The position numbers and the translations under genes were made by a program. The notes under the pieces were generated by a model that worked only from the letters and a program-made list of their open reading frames with translations, searched no databases and was not told the DNA's origin. Shown here one piece after another: positions 31,034 through 39,600 of a DNA stretch of 49,056 nt. Location: positions 1-49,056 of IMG/VR virus record IMGVR_UViG_3300015158_000018; one strand, written 5' to 3'. Origin of the DNA: a virus. Every line of letters starts with the position of its first letter. Position 1 is the stretch's first letter.

Positions 31034-32311
31034 ATGCTTGATCTTCCACACCTCGCCGCACGCGTGTTCGGCACCCCGTTGCTGATCGCGCGTGGAAAGC
31101 TCGACGTCATCCTCGGCGTGCTGGCACCGCGTCTCACCGGAGCGGCACTGTTCCAGAGCGATGGCGAGCGTGAGCCGGCGCAACAGGTTTCGATGACGTC
31201 ATCGGGCATCGCGGTGGTGTCGGTCGTCGGCACGCTCGTGGCGCGGTCGGGCTATCTCGACTCCTCAAGTGGTCTCCTGGCTTACGGAGCAATCGGGGAC
31301 GCGATCGAGGCCGCGATGGCGAACCCGTCCGTTCACGGCATTCTCCTCGACGTAGACTCTCCGGGCGGTGAGGTCGGCGGTCTGTTCGACCTGGTCACGC
31401 GGATCGGCGCCTTGAAGGCGAGCGCCGGCATCCCGCTCTGGGCGGTGGCGAACGAAGACGCCCTGTCGGCCGCCTACGCGATAGTGTCTGCCGCCGACCG
31501 CATCTATGTGACGCAAACCGGTGAGGTCGGTTCAATCGGCGTCGTCGCGGCTCACGTGGATGAAAGCGGAGCCGACGCGCAGGCCGGGCTTTCCTGGAGC
31601 TTCATTTTTGCGGGCCGGCAGAAGGTCGACGGCAACGCGCATGAACCGCTCTCGCAGAGGGCGCGTGACACAATCCAGGCCGATGTCGATCGCCTCTATG
31701 GCGAGTTCTGTACCCTGGTCGCCACCAATCGCAACCTGACCGTCGAGGCGGTCCGCGCAATGCAGGCCGGAACTTACCGCGGCGATCTCGCGATCCGCGC
31801 CAGACTCGCTGACCGGCTTGGCACGCTCGACCTCGCGATAGCTGAGATGGCGGCGGAGCTTGGCACGTCCGTCCTCGCCGCCCCTGCACCGCTGCAAATC
31901 CCACGAAGGAGCCACGCTATGGCAAGCAATCAGAACGACGCACAGACCGCGGAAACGGCCGAAACAATCGCGGCACCGCCCGCGGCGCCTGCGGTTCCAG
32001 CCACGCCCGCGCCGCCGCCGGCCGCGCCCACCGTCGATCAACCGCCCGACCCGGCCGAGGCGCTGCGCGCTGAATATGCCGAGATTGCCTCGCTTGCGGC
32101 GCAAGCCGCCCGGCTCGGCGTCACGATCGACGCCGCGGATGCCATGCGGAAGGGCGTGTCTGCCAACGCGCTTCGCCGCTCGGTCCTCGAGACGCTCGCG
32201 TCTCGCAGCGAGGCCAGTTCGGTGATTGCAGCTGCTCCCGCCGCGCCTGGCGCCGTCGACAGTCCGATCGTCAAACGTGCGCAAAAGCGCGCGGCTGAGG
32301 CGCGCGCCTAA
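31034..32311 (+). CDS. S49-family prohead protease fused to scaffold (gpC/Nu3-like)
   Basis: A 425-residue protein. Residues 1-290 are an S49 (SppA/gpC) peptidase with the nucleophile Ser145 in DALSAAYAIVSAAD and the downstream VGSIGV segment. After an arginine-containing junction (QIPRRSHAM), residues 296-425 are Pro/Ala-rich and helical, like a scaffold. This is the lambda C arrangement: head maturation protease with in-frame scaffold. A strong internal ribosome-binding site at 31906 supports a separate scaffold product. It starts 5 nt after the portal gene. Confidence 0.9.
   Translation: MLDLPHLAARVFGTPLLIARGKLDVILGVLAPRLTGAALFQSDGEREPAQQVSMTSSGIAVVSVVGTLVARSGYLDSSSGLLAYGAIGDAIEAAMANPSVHGILLDVDSPGGEVGGLFDLVTRIGALKASAGIPLWAVANEDALSAAYAIVSAADRIYVTQTGEVGSIGVVAAHVDESGADAQAGLSWSFIFAGRQKVDGNAHEPLSQRARDTIQADVDRLYGEFCTLVATNRNLTVEAVRAMQAGTYRGDLAIRARLADRLGTLDLAIAEMAAELGTSVLAAPAPLQIPRRSHAMASNQNDAQTAETAETIAAPPAAPAVPATPAPPPAAPTVDQPPDPAEALRAEYAEIASLAAQAARLGVTIDAADAMRKGVSANALRRSVLETLASRSEASSVIAAAPAAPGAVDSPIVKRAQKRAAEARA
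31919..32311 (+). CDS. Internal-start scaffold protein (Nu3-like)
   Basis: Within the protease gene, in the same frame, ATG 31919 is preceded by AAGGAG at 31906-31911 with 7-nt spacing. It would yield a 130-residue protein: a Pro/Ala-rich N-terminal linker then helices (LRAEYAEIASLAAQAARLGV) and a basic C-terminal tail suited to binding capsid subunits. Lambda makes its scaffold Nu3 the same way. No separate scaffold gene is present, which supports this. The internal start is inferred, not shown. Confidence 0.65.
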   Translation: MASNQNDAQTAETAETIAAPPAAPAVPATPAPPPAAPTVDQPPDPAEALRAEYAEIASLAAQAARLGVTIDAADAMRKGVSANALRRSVLETLASRSEASSVIAAAPAAPGAVDSPIVKRAQKRAAEARA

Positions 32312-32345
32312 CTGATTTCGGCCTGAGATCAAGGAGAAAGACCGC

Positions 32346-32735
32346 ATGACCGTCCTCACGATGTCGCCGACGCTCGGCGATCTACTCAAGTCCGAACTTA
32401 ACGGCAGCTACTGCCGTGAGACCATCACGCTGAAGGCCGGCACCGCATACGTGCTTGGTTCAGTCCTCGGAAAGATCACCGCATCGGGCAAGTACCGGCT
32501 GTCGCCCGCCGCGGAAGTCGTCGGCGACGAGGGTGCCGATACGGCTATCGCGGTCCTCCTCGCGGCGGTGGATGCGACCGGCGGTGACAAGACCGGCCTC
32601 GTCGTGGCGCGGGGCCCCTCGATCGTATCCAAGGCCGCGCTGGTCTTTGACGCCTCCGTCGACCAGCCCGCCGAGAAGACTGCCAAGTACGTCCAGCTCG
32701 CCGCGGCCGGCATCGTGCCGCGCGACGCCGCGTAA
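32346..32735 (+). CDS. Head decoration protein, gpD-like
   Basis: A 129-residue protein with the typical gpD segments SPTLGDLLKSELNGSYCRETITLKAG and a beta-rich trimerisation core. It should bind the capsid exterior as trimers after expansion. The ATG at 32346 follows AGGAG (32332-32336). A 7-bp leader hairpin (32313-32331) sits directly before that element. It is followed by the major capsid gene, as in lambda. Confidence 0.88.
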   Translation: MTVLTMSPTLGDLLKSELNGSYCRETITLKAGTAYVLGSVLGKITASGKYRLSPAAEVVGDEGADTAIAVLLAAVDATGGDKTGLVVARGPSIVSKAALVFDASVDQPAEKTAKYVQLAAAGIVPRDAA

Positions 32736-32761
32736 CCCGTCCCATCAAAGCAACTACCCAC

Positions 32762-32789
32762 CGGGCCTCGACGGAAACGTCGGGGCCCG
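32762..32789 (+). promoter_or_regulatory. Strong GAAA-loop hairpin before the major capsid gene
   Basis: CGGGCCTCGACG (32762-32773), loop GAAA, CGTCGGGGCCCG (32778-32789): a 12-bp stem with one T-G wobble, capped by a GNRA tetraloop. It ends 19 nt before the capsid ATG and leaves the GGGAG ribosome-binding site free. No T run follows, so it is more likely an mRNA processing or stability element raising capsid expression than a terminator. Confidence 0.6.
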
Positions 32790-32808
32790 AACCATTTCGG
32801 GAGCCTCA

Positions 32809-33831
32809 ATGACCACGATCATCAATCCGTTCGACGCGGGCGGCTACTCGCTCGCCGACATGACGACTGCCATCAACATCCTGCCGAACGTCTATACGCG
32901 GCTCGGCGCGATGGGCCTGTTCCGCTTCGAAGGCGTGACGCAGCGCAGCGTCATCATCGAGCAGGCCGCTGGTGTCCTCAACCTCTTGCCCACCGTCCCG
33001 TTGGGCGGCCCTGCGACGGTCGCGAACCGCGATACCCGGGCGATGCGCTCGTTTTCGGTGCCGTGGATCCCGCATGACGACGTCGTCACGCCGCAGGACA
33101 TTCAGGGCGTGCGCGGCTTCGGCGTGGCGGACGCCGCGGACCCGCTGGCGACCGTCATGGAGCGAAAGCTCACCCGCATGCGCGCGAAGCATGCCCAGAC
33201 CCGCGAATACATGGAGATCAATGCGCTCCGCGGCGTCGTGAAAGACGGCGGCGGCATGACTCTGTACGACTATTTCGCCGAGTTCGGCCTCGCGCAGATC
33301 TCCGTGGACTTCCTGCTCGGCACTGCCGGCACCAATGTCCAAGCCAAGTGCCGCGAGGTCCTGCGTGACGTGGAGACGGAACTCAAAGGCGAGACGATGA
33401 ACGGCGTCCTGGCTCTGGTGAGCCCGACGTTCTTCGACAAGCTCATTGGCCATGCAAAGGTGGAGGAGGCCTACAAGTACTTCTCCTCCACCGGCGCTCA
33501 GCCGCTGCGCGAGGATACGCGCCGGCGTTTCCCCTTCGCCGGCATCGTGTTCGAGGAATACAACGCAACCGTCACGCTTTCGACCGGGGCGACCGAAACA
33601 CTGGTCCCAGCTGGCGAAGGCATCGCCTTCCCGCTCGGCACCATCGACACCTTCGTGACCTACGGCTCGCCCGCCAATCTGATCGAGACCGTCAACACCA
33701 TGGGGCTTCCGATCTACGCGCGCCAGATCGCGCGCCAGGACGGGAGCGCGATCGACGTGAAGACCGAGGCTTCGCCGCTGCCCGTCAACAAGCGGCCCCG
33801 CCTCGCCGTCAAGATCCTGACCAGCAACTAA
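32809..33831 (+). CDS. Major capsid protein, gpE family
   Basis: A 340-residue HK97-fold capsid protein of the lambda gpE family. INPFDAGGYSLADMTTAIN at the start, DPLATVMERKLTRMRAKHAQTREYMEINALRG in the first half and the later GIVFEEYNA segment are typical. The GGGAG before the ATG at 32809 is strong. It is the most abundant virion protein. A 6-bp hairpin (AGCCGC/GCGGCT, 33831-33848) lies directly at its stop codon and may end the head transcript, since the next gene is convergent. Confidence 0.92.
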   Translation: MTTIINPFDAGGYSLADMTTAINILPNVYTRLGAMGLFRFEGVTQRSVIIEQAAGVLNLLPTVPLGGPATVANRDTRAMRSFSVPWIPHDDVVTPQDIQGVRGFGVADAADPLATVMERKLTRMRAKHAQTREYMEINALRGVVKDGGGMTLYDYFAEFGLAQISVDFLLGTAGTNVQAKCREVLRDVETELKGETMNGVLALVSPTFFDKLIGHAKVEEAYKYFSSTGAQPLREDTRRRFPFAGIVFEEYNATVTLSTGATETLVPAGEGIAFPLGTIDTFVTYGSPANLIETVNTMGLPIYARQIARQDGSAIDVKTEASPLPVNKRPRLAVKILTSN

Positions 33832-33847
33832 GCCGCATCGTAGCGGC

Positions 33848-34231
33848 TCATTCCGTCGCGAAATGACGATAGACAAGCCAAGTGCATATTGCGACGGACG
33901 CTGCCCAAATCAATGCGATCAGAACCGCTGCCGCGCGACTCACGGGTCGACTGGCCGCGAGATCGGCGGCGGTCCGGCACTCCGCCATGACGGTCGGCGG
34001 AATTAGTTTTACCACCGCTAGGATGCCGAGCGGCACGATTACCGCGTCGTCGAGAAGACCGATCACTGGAATGAAATCAGGAATGAGGTCTATCGGCGAG
34101 AGCGCATAGCCGGCAACGCAGATCGCCAGCGCTTTCGCGTACCACGGTGTGCGTGGATCCCGAGCCGCAAGATAAACCGCGTGGGCGTCCCGTTTGACCG
34201 CGCGCGCCCACGCTTTCAGCCTTTCCATCAT
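33848..34231 (-). CDS. YkvA-like DUF1232 membrane protein
   Basis: A 127-residue protein with the DUF1232 signature YAKALAICVAGYALSPIDLIPDFIPVIGLLDD and a second hydrophobic segment near the C-terminus (AAAVLIALIWAASVAICTWLVY), so it is probably an inner-membrane protein. DUF1232 proteins are widespread in bacteria without defined function. It is leftward, between the capsid and connector genes, and looks like a moron gene. The start (MMERLKAW) is chosen by family appearance; a longer frame to 34279 exists. Confidence 0.78.
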   Translation of the reverse strand: MMERLKAWARAVKRDAHAVYLAARDPRTPWYAKALAICVAGYALSPIDLIPDFIPVIGLLDDAVIVPLGILAVVKLIPPTVMAECRTAADLAASRPVSRAAAVLIALIWAASVAICTWLVYRHFATE

Positions 34232-34292
34232 TGGTCGACCGTCGCTTCCACTTTCGCCTTCGCGCCCGCAGATTACCATCTAAGAGACATTC

Positions 34293-34616
34293 GTGCCGCT
34301 TGACTTCGACGCCCTAGTGCTAGGCCCCGTCTACGAGACTTTCGGCCGGTCGGGCGTGCTGTCGATCGGGCCCATCAGCTTTGACGTCGTGGTCGTCGAC
34401 TACACCAAAGGCGTCACCGTCGAAGACGAGAGCACCATAGGCGTCCAGACGATCCGACCGGCCGCGGATGTCCGCCGCACGGCGCTCGTAGCCGCCGGCA
34501 TCGCGTTGGACGACCTGGTCGACGGACAACTGGAGCTGGCCGGAACGACCTGGCGCATCAAGAGCCTCATTGAAACCGAGGCCGAGGTTCGCCTCATCCT
34601 GATGCAGCGTGACTGA
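34293..34616 (+). CDS. Head-tail connector protein, gpFII-like
   Basis: A 107-residue, beta-rich protein (YTKGVTVEDESTIGVQTIRPAADVRR, then ELAGTTWRIKSL) of the size and layout of phage head-tail joining proteins such as lambda gpFII. It starts at a GTG and its stop overlaps the next start as TGATG. Position between capsid and tail genes supports a connector role. Sequence similarity is only moderate by eye. Confidence 0.68.
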   Translation: MPLDFDALVLGPVYETFGRSGVLSIGPISFDVVVVDYTKGVTVEDESTIGVQTIRPAADVRRTALVAAGIALDDLVDGQLELAGTTWRIKSLIETEAEVRLILMQRD

Positions 34617-35059
34617 TGGACAAACGAGAAGCGATCCTAGTTCGGCTCGTGGAAATTGCCTCGGGCCTCTCCGAAATCAAGACCGCGGTCCGTAATCAGG
34701 ACGAAATCTCCGAACGCGCCCGGCCGGCGATCGTGATCTTTGACGCGAACGAGACAGCCGATGAACGGGCCAACGAGCAAGGACACGCCGGCCGAGCTCC
34801 GAACATCATCGAGATGTCGCCCGAGGCATTGATCCTTCTCGGCGGCACACCCGAACGCGTCGGCACCGCTCTCAATGAGATGCGCGCAGCGTTCGTAAAA
34901 GCGGTCCTCACCGACACGCAGCTTGCGACTCTCACCGGGACGAACGGCCGCGTGCGCTATGTCGGCTGCAGCACGCATCTCGGCCACGGCCGTTCGATGG
35001 AAGGCTCAATGGGGGTGCATTTCGCGTTCAGTTACGTGCTGCGCCCCGAGCAGCTCTAG
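34616..35059 (+). CDS. Probable tail terminator (gpU-like) protein
   Basis: A 147-residue protein, alpha/beta in pattern, with a helical start (DKREAILVRLVEIASGL) and strands around PAIVIFDANE and RVRYVGCST. Size and position just before the tail tube gene fit a tail-terminator or minor tail protein that caps the tube and joins it to the head. It overlaps the connector gene by one base. The specific assignment is inference from synteny. Confidence 0.6.
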   Translation: MDKREAILVRLVEIASGLSEIKTAVRNQDEISERARPAIVIFDANETADERANEQGHAGRAPNIIEMSPEALILLGGTPERVGTALNEMRAAFVKAVLTDTQLATLTGTNGRVRYVGCSTHLGHGRSMEGSMGVHFAFSYVLRPEQL

Positions 35060-35078
35060 TTAGACCAGGAGGCATCAG

Positions 35079-35600
35079 ATGCCCGTATCTCCTTCGACCG
35101 ACAACTACTACGTCGGCAAAGGCAAACTCAGTTTCAAGGCGACCGGAGCAGGCGCGTTCCGTGACCTCGGCAACGTGACCGAGTTAGAGACCACGCCCAA
35201 CCTGACGACGCTTGAGCACTTCTCCTCGCGTGAGGGCGTCAAGAAGAAGGACAAAGAGGTCGTCACCGAGAAGAAGATGACCGTCCGTCTCGTCATGGAT
35301 GAGTGGACGGCCGACAACCTGGCCATGGCCCTGCTCGGCGACATCAGCACGGACGTCGACGGCAACAAGGTGATCGACATCTATTCGCGCAATTCGTTCG
35401 AAGGCGAACTCAAATACGAGGGCACGAACGAAGTCGGACCGCAGATGGATATCCATCTCCTGAAGGTCGCCTTCAAACCCGGCAAGAGCCTCAATCCGAT
35501 CTCTGACGAGTGGGGCAACATTGAGATCGAGGGCGAGGCCCTGGCGGACGCACTCGGGAAGTTCGGCACCTGGACGGTGCGAGAAGCGGCAATACCGTAA
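35079..35600 (+). CDS. Major tail tube protein
   Basis: A 173-residue protein with alternating beta strands: KGKLSFKATGAGAFRDLGNVTELE, then VVTEKKMTVRLVMDEW and LKVAFKPGKSLNPISDEWGNIEIEGEAL. That pattern and the length fit siphophage tail tube proteins. An AGGAGG element precedes the ATG. It is followed by the tail chaperone pair and tape measure, the standard siphophage order. Confidence 0.78.
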   Translation: MPVSPSTDNYYVGKGKLSFKATGAGAFRDLGNVTELETTPNLTTLEHFSSREGVKKKDKEVVTEKKMTVRLVMDEWTADNLAMALLGDISTDVDGNKVIDIYSRNSFEGELKYEGTNEVGPQMDIHLLKVAFKPGKSLNPISDEWGNIEIEGEALADALGKFGTWTVREAAIP

Positions 35601-35614
35601 CGGGAGCCTGATCG

Positions 35615-36043
35615 ATGGTTGGCTTGATTGACATCGCACCGAGCGTCGAGACGGTTGAAGTCGAAGGCGCCTCCGTTACCGTGCACGGCGTTTCGGCGAG
35701 CGGTTTGGCCTCTTTGCTGGGTCGCTTTCCCGATCTCCGGAAGTTGATGACTGGGCTTGAAGTCGAGACCGCGCAGCTTATGGCCATCGGTGGTGACGTT
35801 GTTGCGGCGATCATTGCAGCGGGATGCGGCTATCCGAGTGACGAGAAGGCCGAAGGCGTCGCGGGCAAGCTGTCGCTCGATGCGCAAGCGGACTTCCTCG
35901 GCGCGATCCTGCGCCTGACGCTGCCGAGGGGCCTTGGCCCTTTCGTCGCGAAGCTGACGGCGCTAGGCCACATCCTCGACGCCGACGCCGGTCGATCCGA
36001 TACGGCGCGGGATTCGACGTCGCCGAAGCCATCGACGCCTTGA
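35615..36043 (+). CDS. Tail assembly chaperone, gpG-like
   Basis: A 142-residue helical protein (VHGVSASGLASLLGRFPDLRKLMTGL, then LSLDAQADFLGAILRLTLPRGLGPFVAKL). Position between tail tube and tape measure is that of the G chaperone. The last 15 residues look non-conserved, while the -1 frame in the same stretch reads smoothly into the next gene. This suggests programmed frameshifting as in lambda G/GT. Confidence 0.7.
   Translation: MVGLIDIAPSVETVEVEGASVTVHGVSASGLASLLGRFPDLRKLMTGLEVETAQLMAIGGDVVAAIIAAGCGYPSDEKAEGVAGKLSLDAQADFLGAILRLTLPRGLGPFVAKLTALGHILDADAGRSDTARDSTSPKPSTP
35938..35944 (+). other. Candidate -1 frameshift slippery heptamer
   Basis: C CCT TTC at 35938-35944 has the X XXY YYZ form (X=C, Y=T) in the correct phase of the G-like gene. 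The -1 frame stays open from here to the stop at 36228. A weakness is that the first part of that frame (Arg/Pro-rich) does not look conserved until about 36001, so slippage may occur later. Confidence 0.35.
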
Positions 36044-36228
36044 TCGGCGCGAACTACCCGCCGGCCGACGTGTGGGCGATGACGCCTCGGCAAATCGCAG
36101 CTTCACTCTTCTTTACGCGGCGACGCCGCCAACGGGAGGCGGCCGAGAACCTCGCGCTCGGTGCGCTGGCCGCCCGTGGCGAGCCACGTGATGTGAAACG
36201 CCAGCTCGAACAAATGCATCGCGAATAG
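36040..36228 (+). CDS. Second tail chaperone segment, gpT-like (possible GT fusion)
   Basis: A 62-residue frame beginning at TTG 36040, just before the stop of the G-like gene and in the -1 frame relative to it. The protein-like sequence actually starts upstream without any start codon (YGAGFDVAEAIDALIGANYPPADV), which argues that it is expressed as a G-T frameshift product. The ending is basic and helical (RRRRQREAAENLALGALAARG). T-like extensions recruit the tape measure during tail assembly. Confidence 0.6.
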   Translation: MIGANYPPADVWAMTPRQIAASLFFTRRRRQREAAENLALGALAARGEPRDVKRQLEQMHRE

Positions 36229-36232
36229 ACCT

Positions 36233-36829
36233 GTGCGCTTCAGCCTCACCGACGTCGCCAAAGGTTTCGTCGATGTGATCGCGCGCGAACTGCAAAAGCC
36301 GATCGCGAAAGCCGCGACTGCCGCGATGAAAGATGCCGGCGACGTCGCAAAGCGCGTCGGACGGTCCAGCATCGCGTCTGCCGGCTTTTCCCGAAAATGG
36401 CAGAACGCGCTGCGGGTCAACATCTACCCGGCGCAAGGCGCGAGCATGCGCCCGGCGGCATTCATCTTTCACAAGATCCGCTATGCGGGTGTGTTCGAGG
36501 AAGGCGCGGTCATCCGCGGACAGCCGCTGCTGTGGCTGCCGCTCCGCAATGTGCCCGTTCGGCGTGGCCGTCCGATGACGCCGTCTCAGTACGTCCGCTC
36601 GGTCGGACCGCTGGTGTCGGTTCATCGGCCGGGCGCGCCACCTCTCCTGTTTGCCAAATACCGCGCCAAGCGCGGCCGACGTCGCGCGGCCGACAGCCTT
36701 GGTCGTAAGCCGCTGTATGTCGGAATCCCGACCGCCACGATCACAAAGCGCTTCGACATCAAGGGCGCCGCTCAGCAAGCGGCGACGCAGCTACCCGCTC
36801 TGTACGCCAAACACCTACGGACTGATTGA
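36233..36829 (+). CDS. DUF6441 family phage protein
   Basis: A 198-residue protein of DUF6441, seen from RFSLTDVAKGFVDVIARELQ at the start, then GFSRKWQNALRVNIYP and YAGVFEEGAVIRGQPLLWLPL. The middle recalls neck or tail-completion proteins of the HK97 gp10 type. It starts at a GTG, 4 nt after the chaperone frame, and its stop overlaps the tape measure ATG (TGATG). A minor structural role is likely; details unknown. Confidence 0.72.
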   Translation: MRFSLTDVAKGFVDVIARELQKPIAKAATAAMKDAGDVAKRVGRSSIASAGFSRKWQNALRVNIYPAQGASMRPAAFIFHKIRYAGVFEEGAVIRGQPLLWLPLRNVPVRRGRPMTPSQYVRSVGPLVSVHRPGAPPLLFAKYRAKRGRRRAADSLGRKPLYVGIPTATITKRFDIKGAAQQAATQLPALYAKHLRTD

Positions 36830-39588
36830 TGGCCGGCTCGACGATCACCCAGCGCATTGCGCTTGAGGGTGCGGACCAGATCAAGCAGGCGCTCTCGCAG
36901 ATCGGCAAGGTCGGCCAAGAGGCGTTCGCACAGATCCAGGCGGCTGGCGAGAACGTCAAGCTCGACAAACCGTTCGGTGCCGTCGATGCCGCAGCAACCC
37001 GCGCCGGGTCCTCGATCGATACCATGCGGGTGCGCGTGTCGAACGCGAGCGGCGCGTTCGGTGCCGCTCGCGCGACCGCCCAAGGGCTGGGCGACCAGGT
37101 CGGCCATGCCGCCACCGCGATGTCGGGCGCGGAGCGCGCCGGAGCAGCACTTGCCAACGTTGTACTGGCAACGGGCACGGCCATGCGTGGCGTTGGGTCC
37201 GCGGTTGCGGCCGGCTCCGCGCAGTTCACCAACCTCAATTTCGGGGTCACGTCGATTGCCGGCGCGTTTGGAAATGCCGTTGGCGAAGTCCTAAAGACAA
37301 CGGCTGCCCTGGGCGCTCTCCCCGCAACTCTGTTCGCTCTCGCGAAGTCCGCCGCCAGTACCGCCAGCGAGATCCGAAGCAATGCGCTCGCGGCCGGGAC
37401 ATCCACGACCGCCTATCAGGAATTCGCGGCCGCCGCCGGCAAGTTGGGCACCGACCAGGATAAGCTTGGACGGGCATTCGGGGTGATCGAGGAACACACG
37501 GGCGCCGTTCAACGCGCATTGGACGACGCGCAGAAGTCCAATGCGCGCTTCTTTGCGTCCGGCTCACACAGCCTGGAGGAATTGAACCAGCACTATCGGA
37601 ACTTGCAGGACCAGGTCACCAACGCAGGTGGTGCATTCGAGCGCTACGGTGCTGCCCTGACCGCGGCTGGCGGCAAGGCGCGAGATCCGATCGAAATATT
37701 CAAGGCCGTAGCCGACCAGATCGCCGCCATTCCGGATCCGGCCGATCGGGCGGCGCGGGCAGTCGAGCTATTCGGCCGGCGTGTCGGTCCCGACCTCGTG
37801 CCGCTACTCTCCAAGGGAAGCGAAGGCATCGAACGGATCGGCAAGCAACTGCAAAGCCAGGGATTGATCCTGACGCCGACCCAGATTGGCGTTGGTGTCG
37901 AGATGAACCGAGCCGTTGGGCAACTGCAGCTCAGCGTCACTCGCCTGAAAGACTCGGTCGGTCTTTTGTTTGCCCCGCAGTTCACCGAGGCGGCAAATCT
38001 CTTCCGCAAGGCCGTTACCGACAGCCGAGCCGCCGTGATCACCTTTGCGGCCGATGTCGCCACCAAGACGCAGCCGGTAATGCTGGATCTCGCGCGCGCG
38101 ATCAGCGGCCAGGATCAGGACATCCAGACCGGATGGATCCTGACCGCGAAGAACCAGTTGCTGGAGTTTGGGTCTGCTGTCTCGACTGTTGTCACCACCG
38201 TCGTGGTGCCGGCGTTCAAGGCGCTCGCCGGGCTCATGCAGCACGTGGCGAACGGCATCAACGCGGTGTTTGGCACCAAGATCACGCCGGCCGACATCGT
38301 CGTGACGCTAGTCATTACCAAACTCATCGGCGGATTTCTGAGCCTGCTTGGCGTGCTGTCGGTGTTCCGCGGCGCGTGGGGATTGTTGGTTGGCCTCATC
38401 GGGGCGCTTGGCGGGCCGCTGACCATCGTTCTCACGACCGTTCGCCTCCTGAGCGGCGTCCTCGTCATCGTCGCTCAAGGCGCGATCGGAGTTGTCGCCG
38501 CTATGGGCGGACTGCCCCTTCTCCTGGCGGCCGTTGGCGCTGCTCTCGGCTTCCTGGCGGTGAAGCTTGCCCAAGGGATCAATTGGAAGAACCTGAGCGA
38601 CGGCGCCGCGACGGCTGTCAGGTCGATCGTTGGGTTCTTCACCGGCCTCTGGGAGACTGTCAGCGGACTGTTTTCCACGGGGATAGCGGCCATCGCCGGC
38701 TTGTGGGCAAGCGTCGCGAATATCGCGCTGGCCGCGTGTTTGTCGATCGCTGTCGGTGCCGGTGCGCTCTGGGATGGACTTGCGGCGCTCTGGCAGACCG
38801 GCGTTCAACAGATCCAAGACAACTGGAATTCGATCGTTACGGGCGCCACGGCGCTCTGGGAACAGCTCAACGGCCTCTTTCAAGCGGGCTTTGATTTCCT
38901 TAGCGGCGGGTGGTCCGTCATCGTGGCGGCCGCGCAATCGGTATTCGACGCGCTCAAGGCGCTAGCACAGGGTCTCTGGAGCGGGATCGTCTCAGGCGCG
39001 CAAGCGATGTGGGACACGATCACCGGCGCGTTCTCCTCGGGCGTGAACGCTGTCATTGGCTTCCTCACACGCGTTCGCGACTTTGCGATCGGCGTCTGGA
39101 ACGCGATCGGCGGCGCCGCCCAGAGCGCGGCGAGCGCCCAAGAAAACGCGGCCGCTGCGGGTGCCACAGGTTTTGCACATGGCGGTCCGATCCATGGACC
39201 AGGAACGGGGACGAGCGACTCTGTGCCGATCTGGGCGTCGGCCGGTGAGTTCATGGTCCGAGCAGCGGCTGTTCGGAAGTACGGCGTCAGCATCTTCCAC
39301 GCACTGAACGCCATGCGACTCCCGAAGGGTGCCTTCCGTGGGTTCTCGCAAGGCGGTCTGATCGATCGCCTGCAGGTGATGATGCCGCCGATGGCGCCAC
39401 TGCGGTTCGCGGATGGCGGCCAGATCCCGGCACTCGCACCGACGGGTCAGTTGCGCCCGCTCAATCTGCAGATTGGCCCAGAGTTGTTCGCGGGCCTGCT
39501 CGCGCCTGAGGACGTCGCCCAGAAGCTGCTCCGCGTCGCCGTCGCCCAGCAGGTCCGCAGCGCTGGCCGAAAGCCGAACTACGTCTGA
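36829..39588 (+). CDS. Tail tape measure protein
   Basis: A 919-residue protein, the largest in the window. The N-terminal 350 residues are helical with repeated Ala/Gln-rich stretches. The centre holds several hydrophobic segments (LVITKLIGGFLSLLGVLSV, LLVGLIGALGGPL and others), followed by W-rich repeats (LWDGLAALWQTGVQ, LWEQLNGLFQAGF). The C-terminus carries GPGTGTSDSVPIWASAGEFMV, common in tape measures. It sets tail length, roughly 0.15 nm per residue for this class. It is translationally coupled to the DUF6441 gene. Confidence 0.9.
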   Translation: MAGSTITQRIALEGADQIKQALSQIGKVGQEAFAQIQAAGENVKLDKPFGAVDAAATRAGSSIDTMRVRVSNASGAFGAARATAQGLGDQVGHAATAMSGAERAGAALANVVLATGTAMRGVGSAVAAGSAQFTNLNFGVTSIAGAFGNAVGEVLKTTAALGALPATLFALAKSAASTASEIRSNALAAGTSTTAYQEFAAAAGKLGTDQDKLGRAFGVIEEHTGAVQRALDDAQKSNARFFASGSHSLEELNQHYRNLQDQVTNAGGAFERYGAALTAAGGKARDPIEIFKAVADQIAAIPDPADRAARAVELFGRRVGPDLVPLLSKGSEGIERIGKQLQSQGLILTPTQIGVGVEMNRAVGQLQLSVTRLKDSVGLLFAPQFTEAANLFRKAVTDSRAAVITFAADVATKTQPVMLDLARAISGQDQDIQTGWILTAKNQLLEFGSAVSTVVTTVVVPAFKALAGLMQHVANGINAVFGTKITPADIVVTLVITKLIGGFLSLLGVLSVFRGAWGLLVGLIGALGGPLTIVLTTVRLLSGVLVIVAQGAIGVVAAMGGLPLLLAAVGAALGFLAVKLAQGINWKNLSDGAATAVRSIVGFFTGLWETVSGLFSTGIAAIAGLWASVANIALAACLSIAVGAGALWDGLAALWQTGVQQIQDNWNSIVTGATALWEQLNGLFQAGFDFLSGGWSVIVAAAQSVFDALKALAQGLWSGIVSGAQAMWDTITGAFSSGVNAVIGFLTRVRDFAIGVWNAIGGAAQSAASAQENAAAAGATGFAHGGPIHGPGTGTSDSVPIWASAGEFMVRAAAVRKYGVSIFHALNAMRLPKGAFRGFSQGGLIDRLQVMMPPMAPLRFADGGQIPALAPTGQLRPLNLQIGPELFAGLLAPEDVAQKLLRVAVAQQVRSAGRKPNYV

Positions 39589-39600
39589 GACAGAGACCTT

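Noticed and set aside
32806-33876. 356-residue antisense frame over the major capsid gene
   Set aside because: The sense strand encodes a clear gpE capsid; the antisense product shows no domain.
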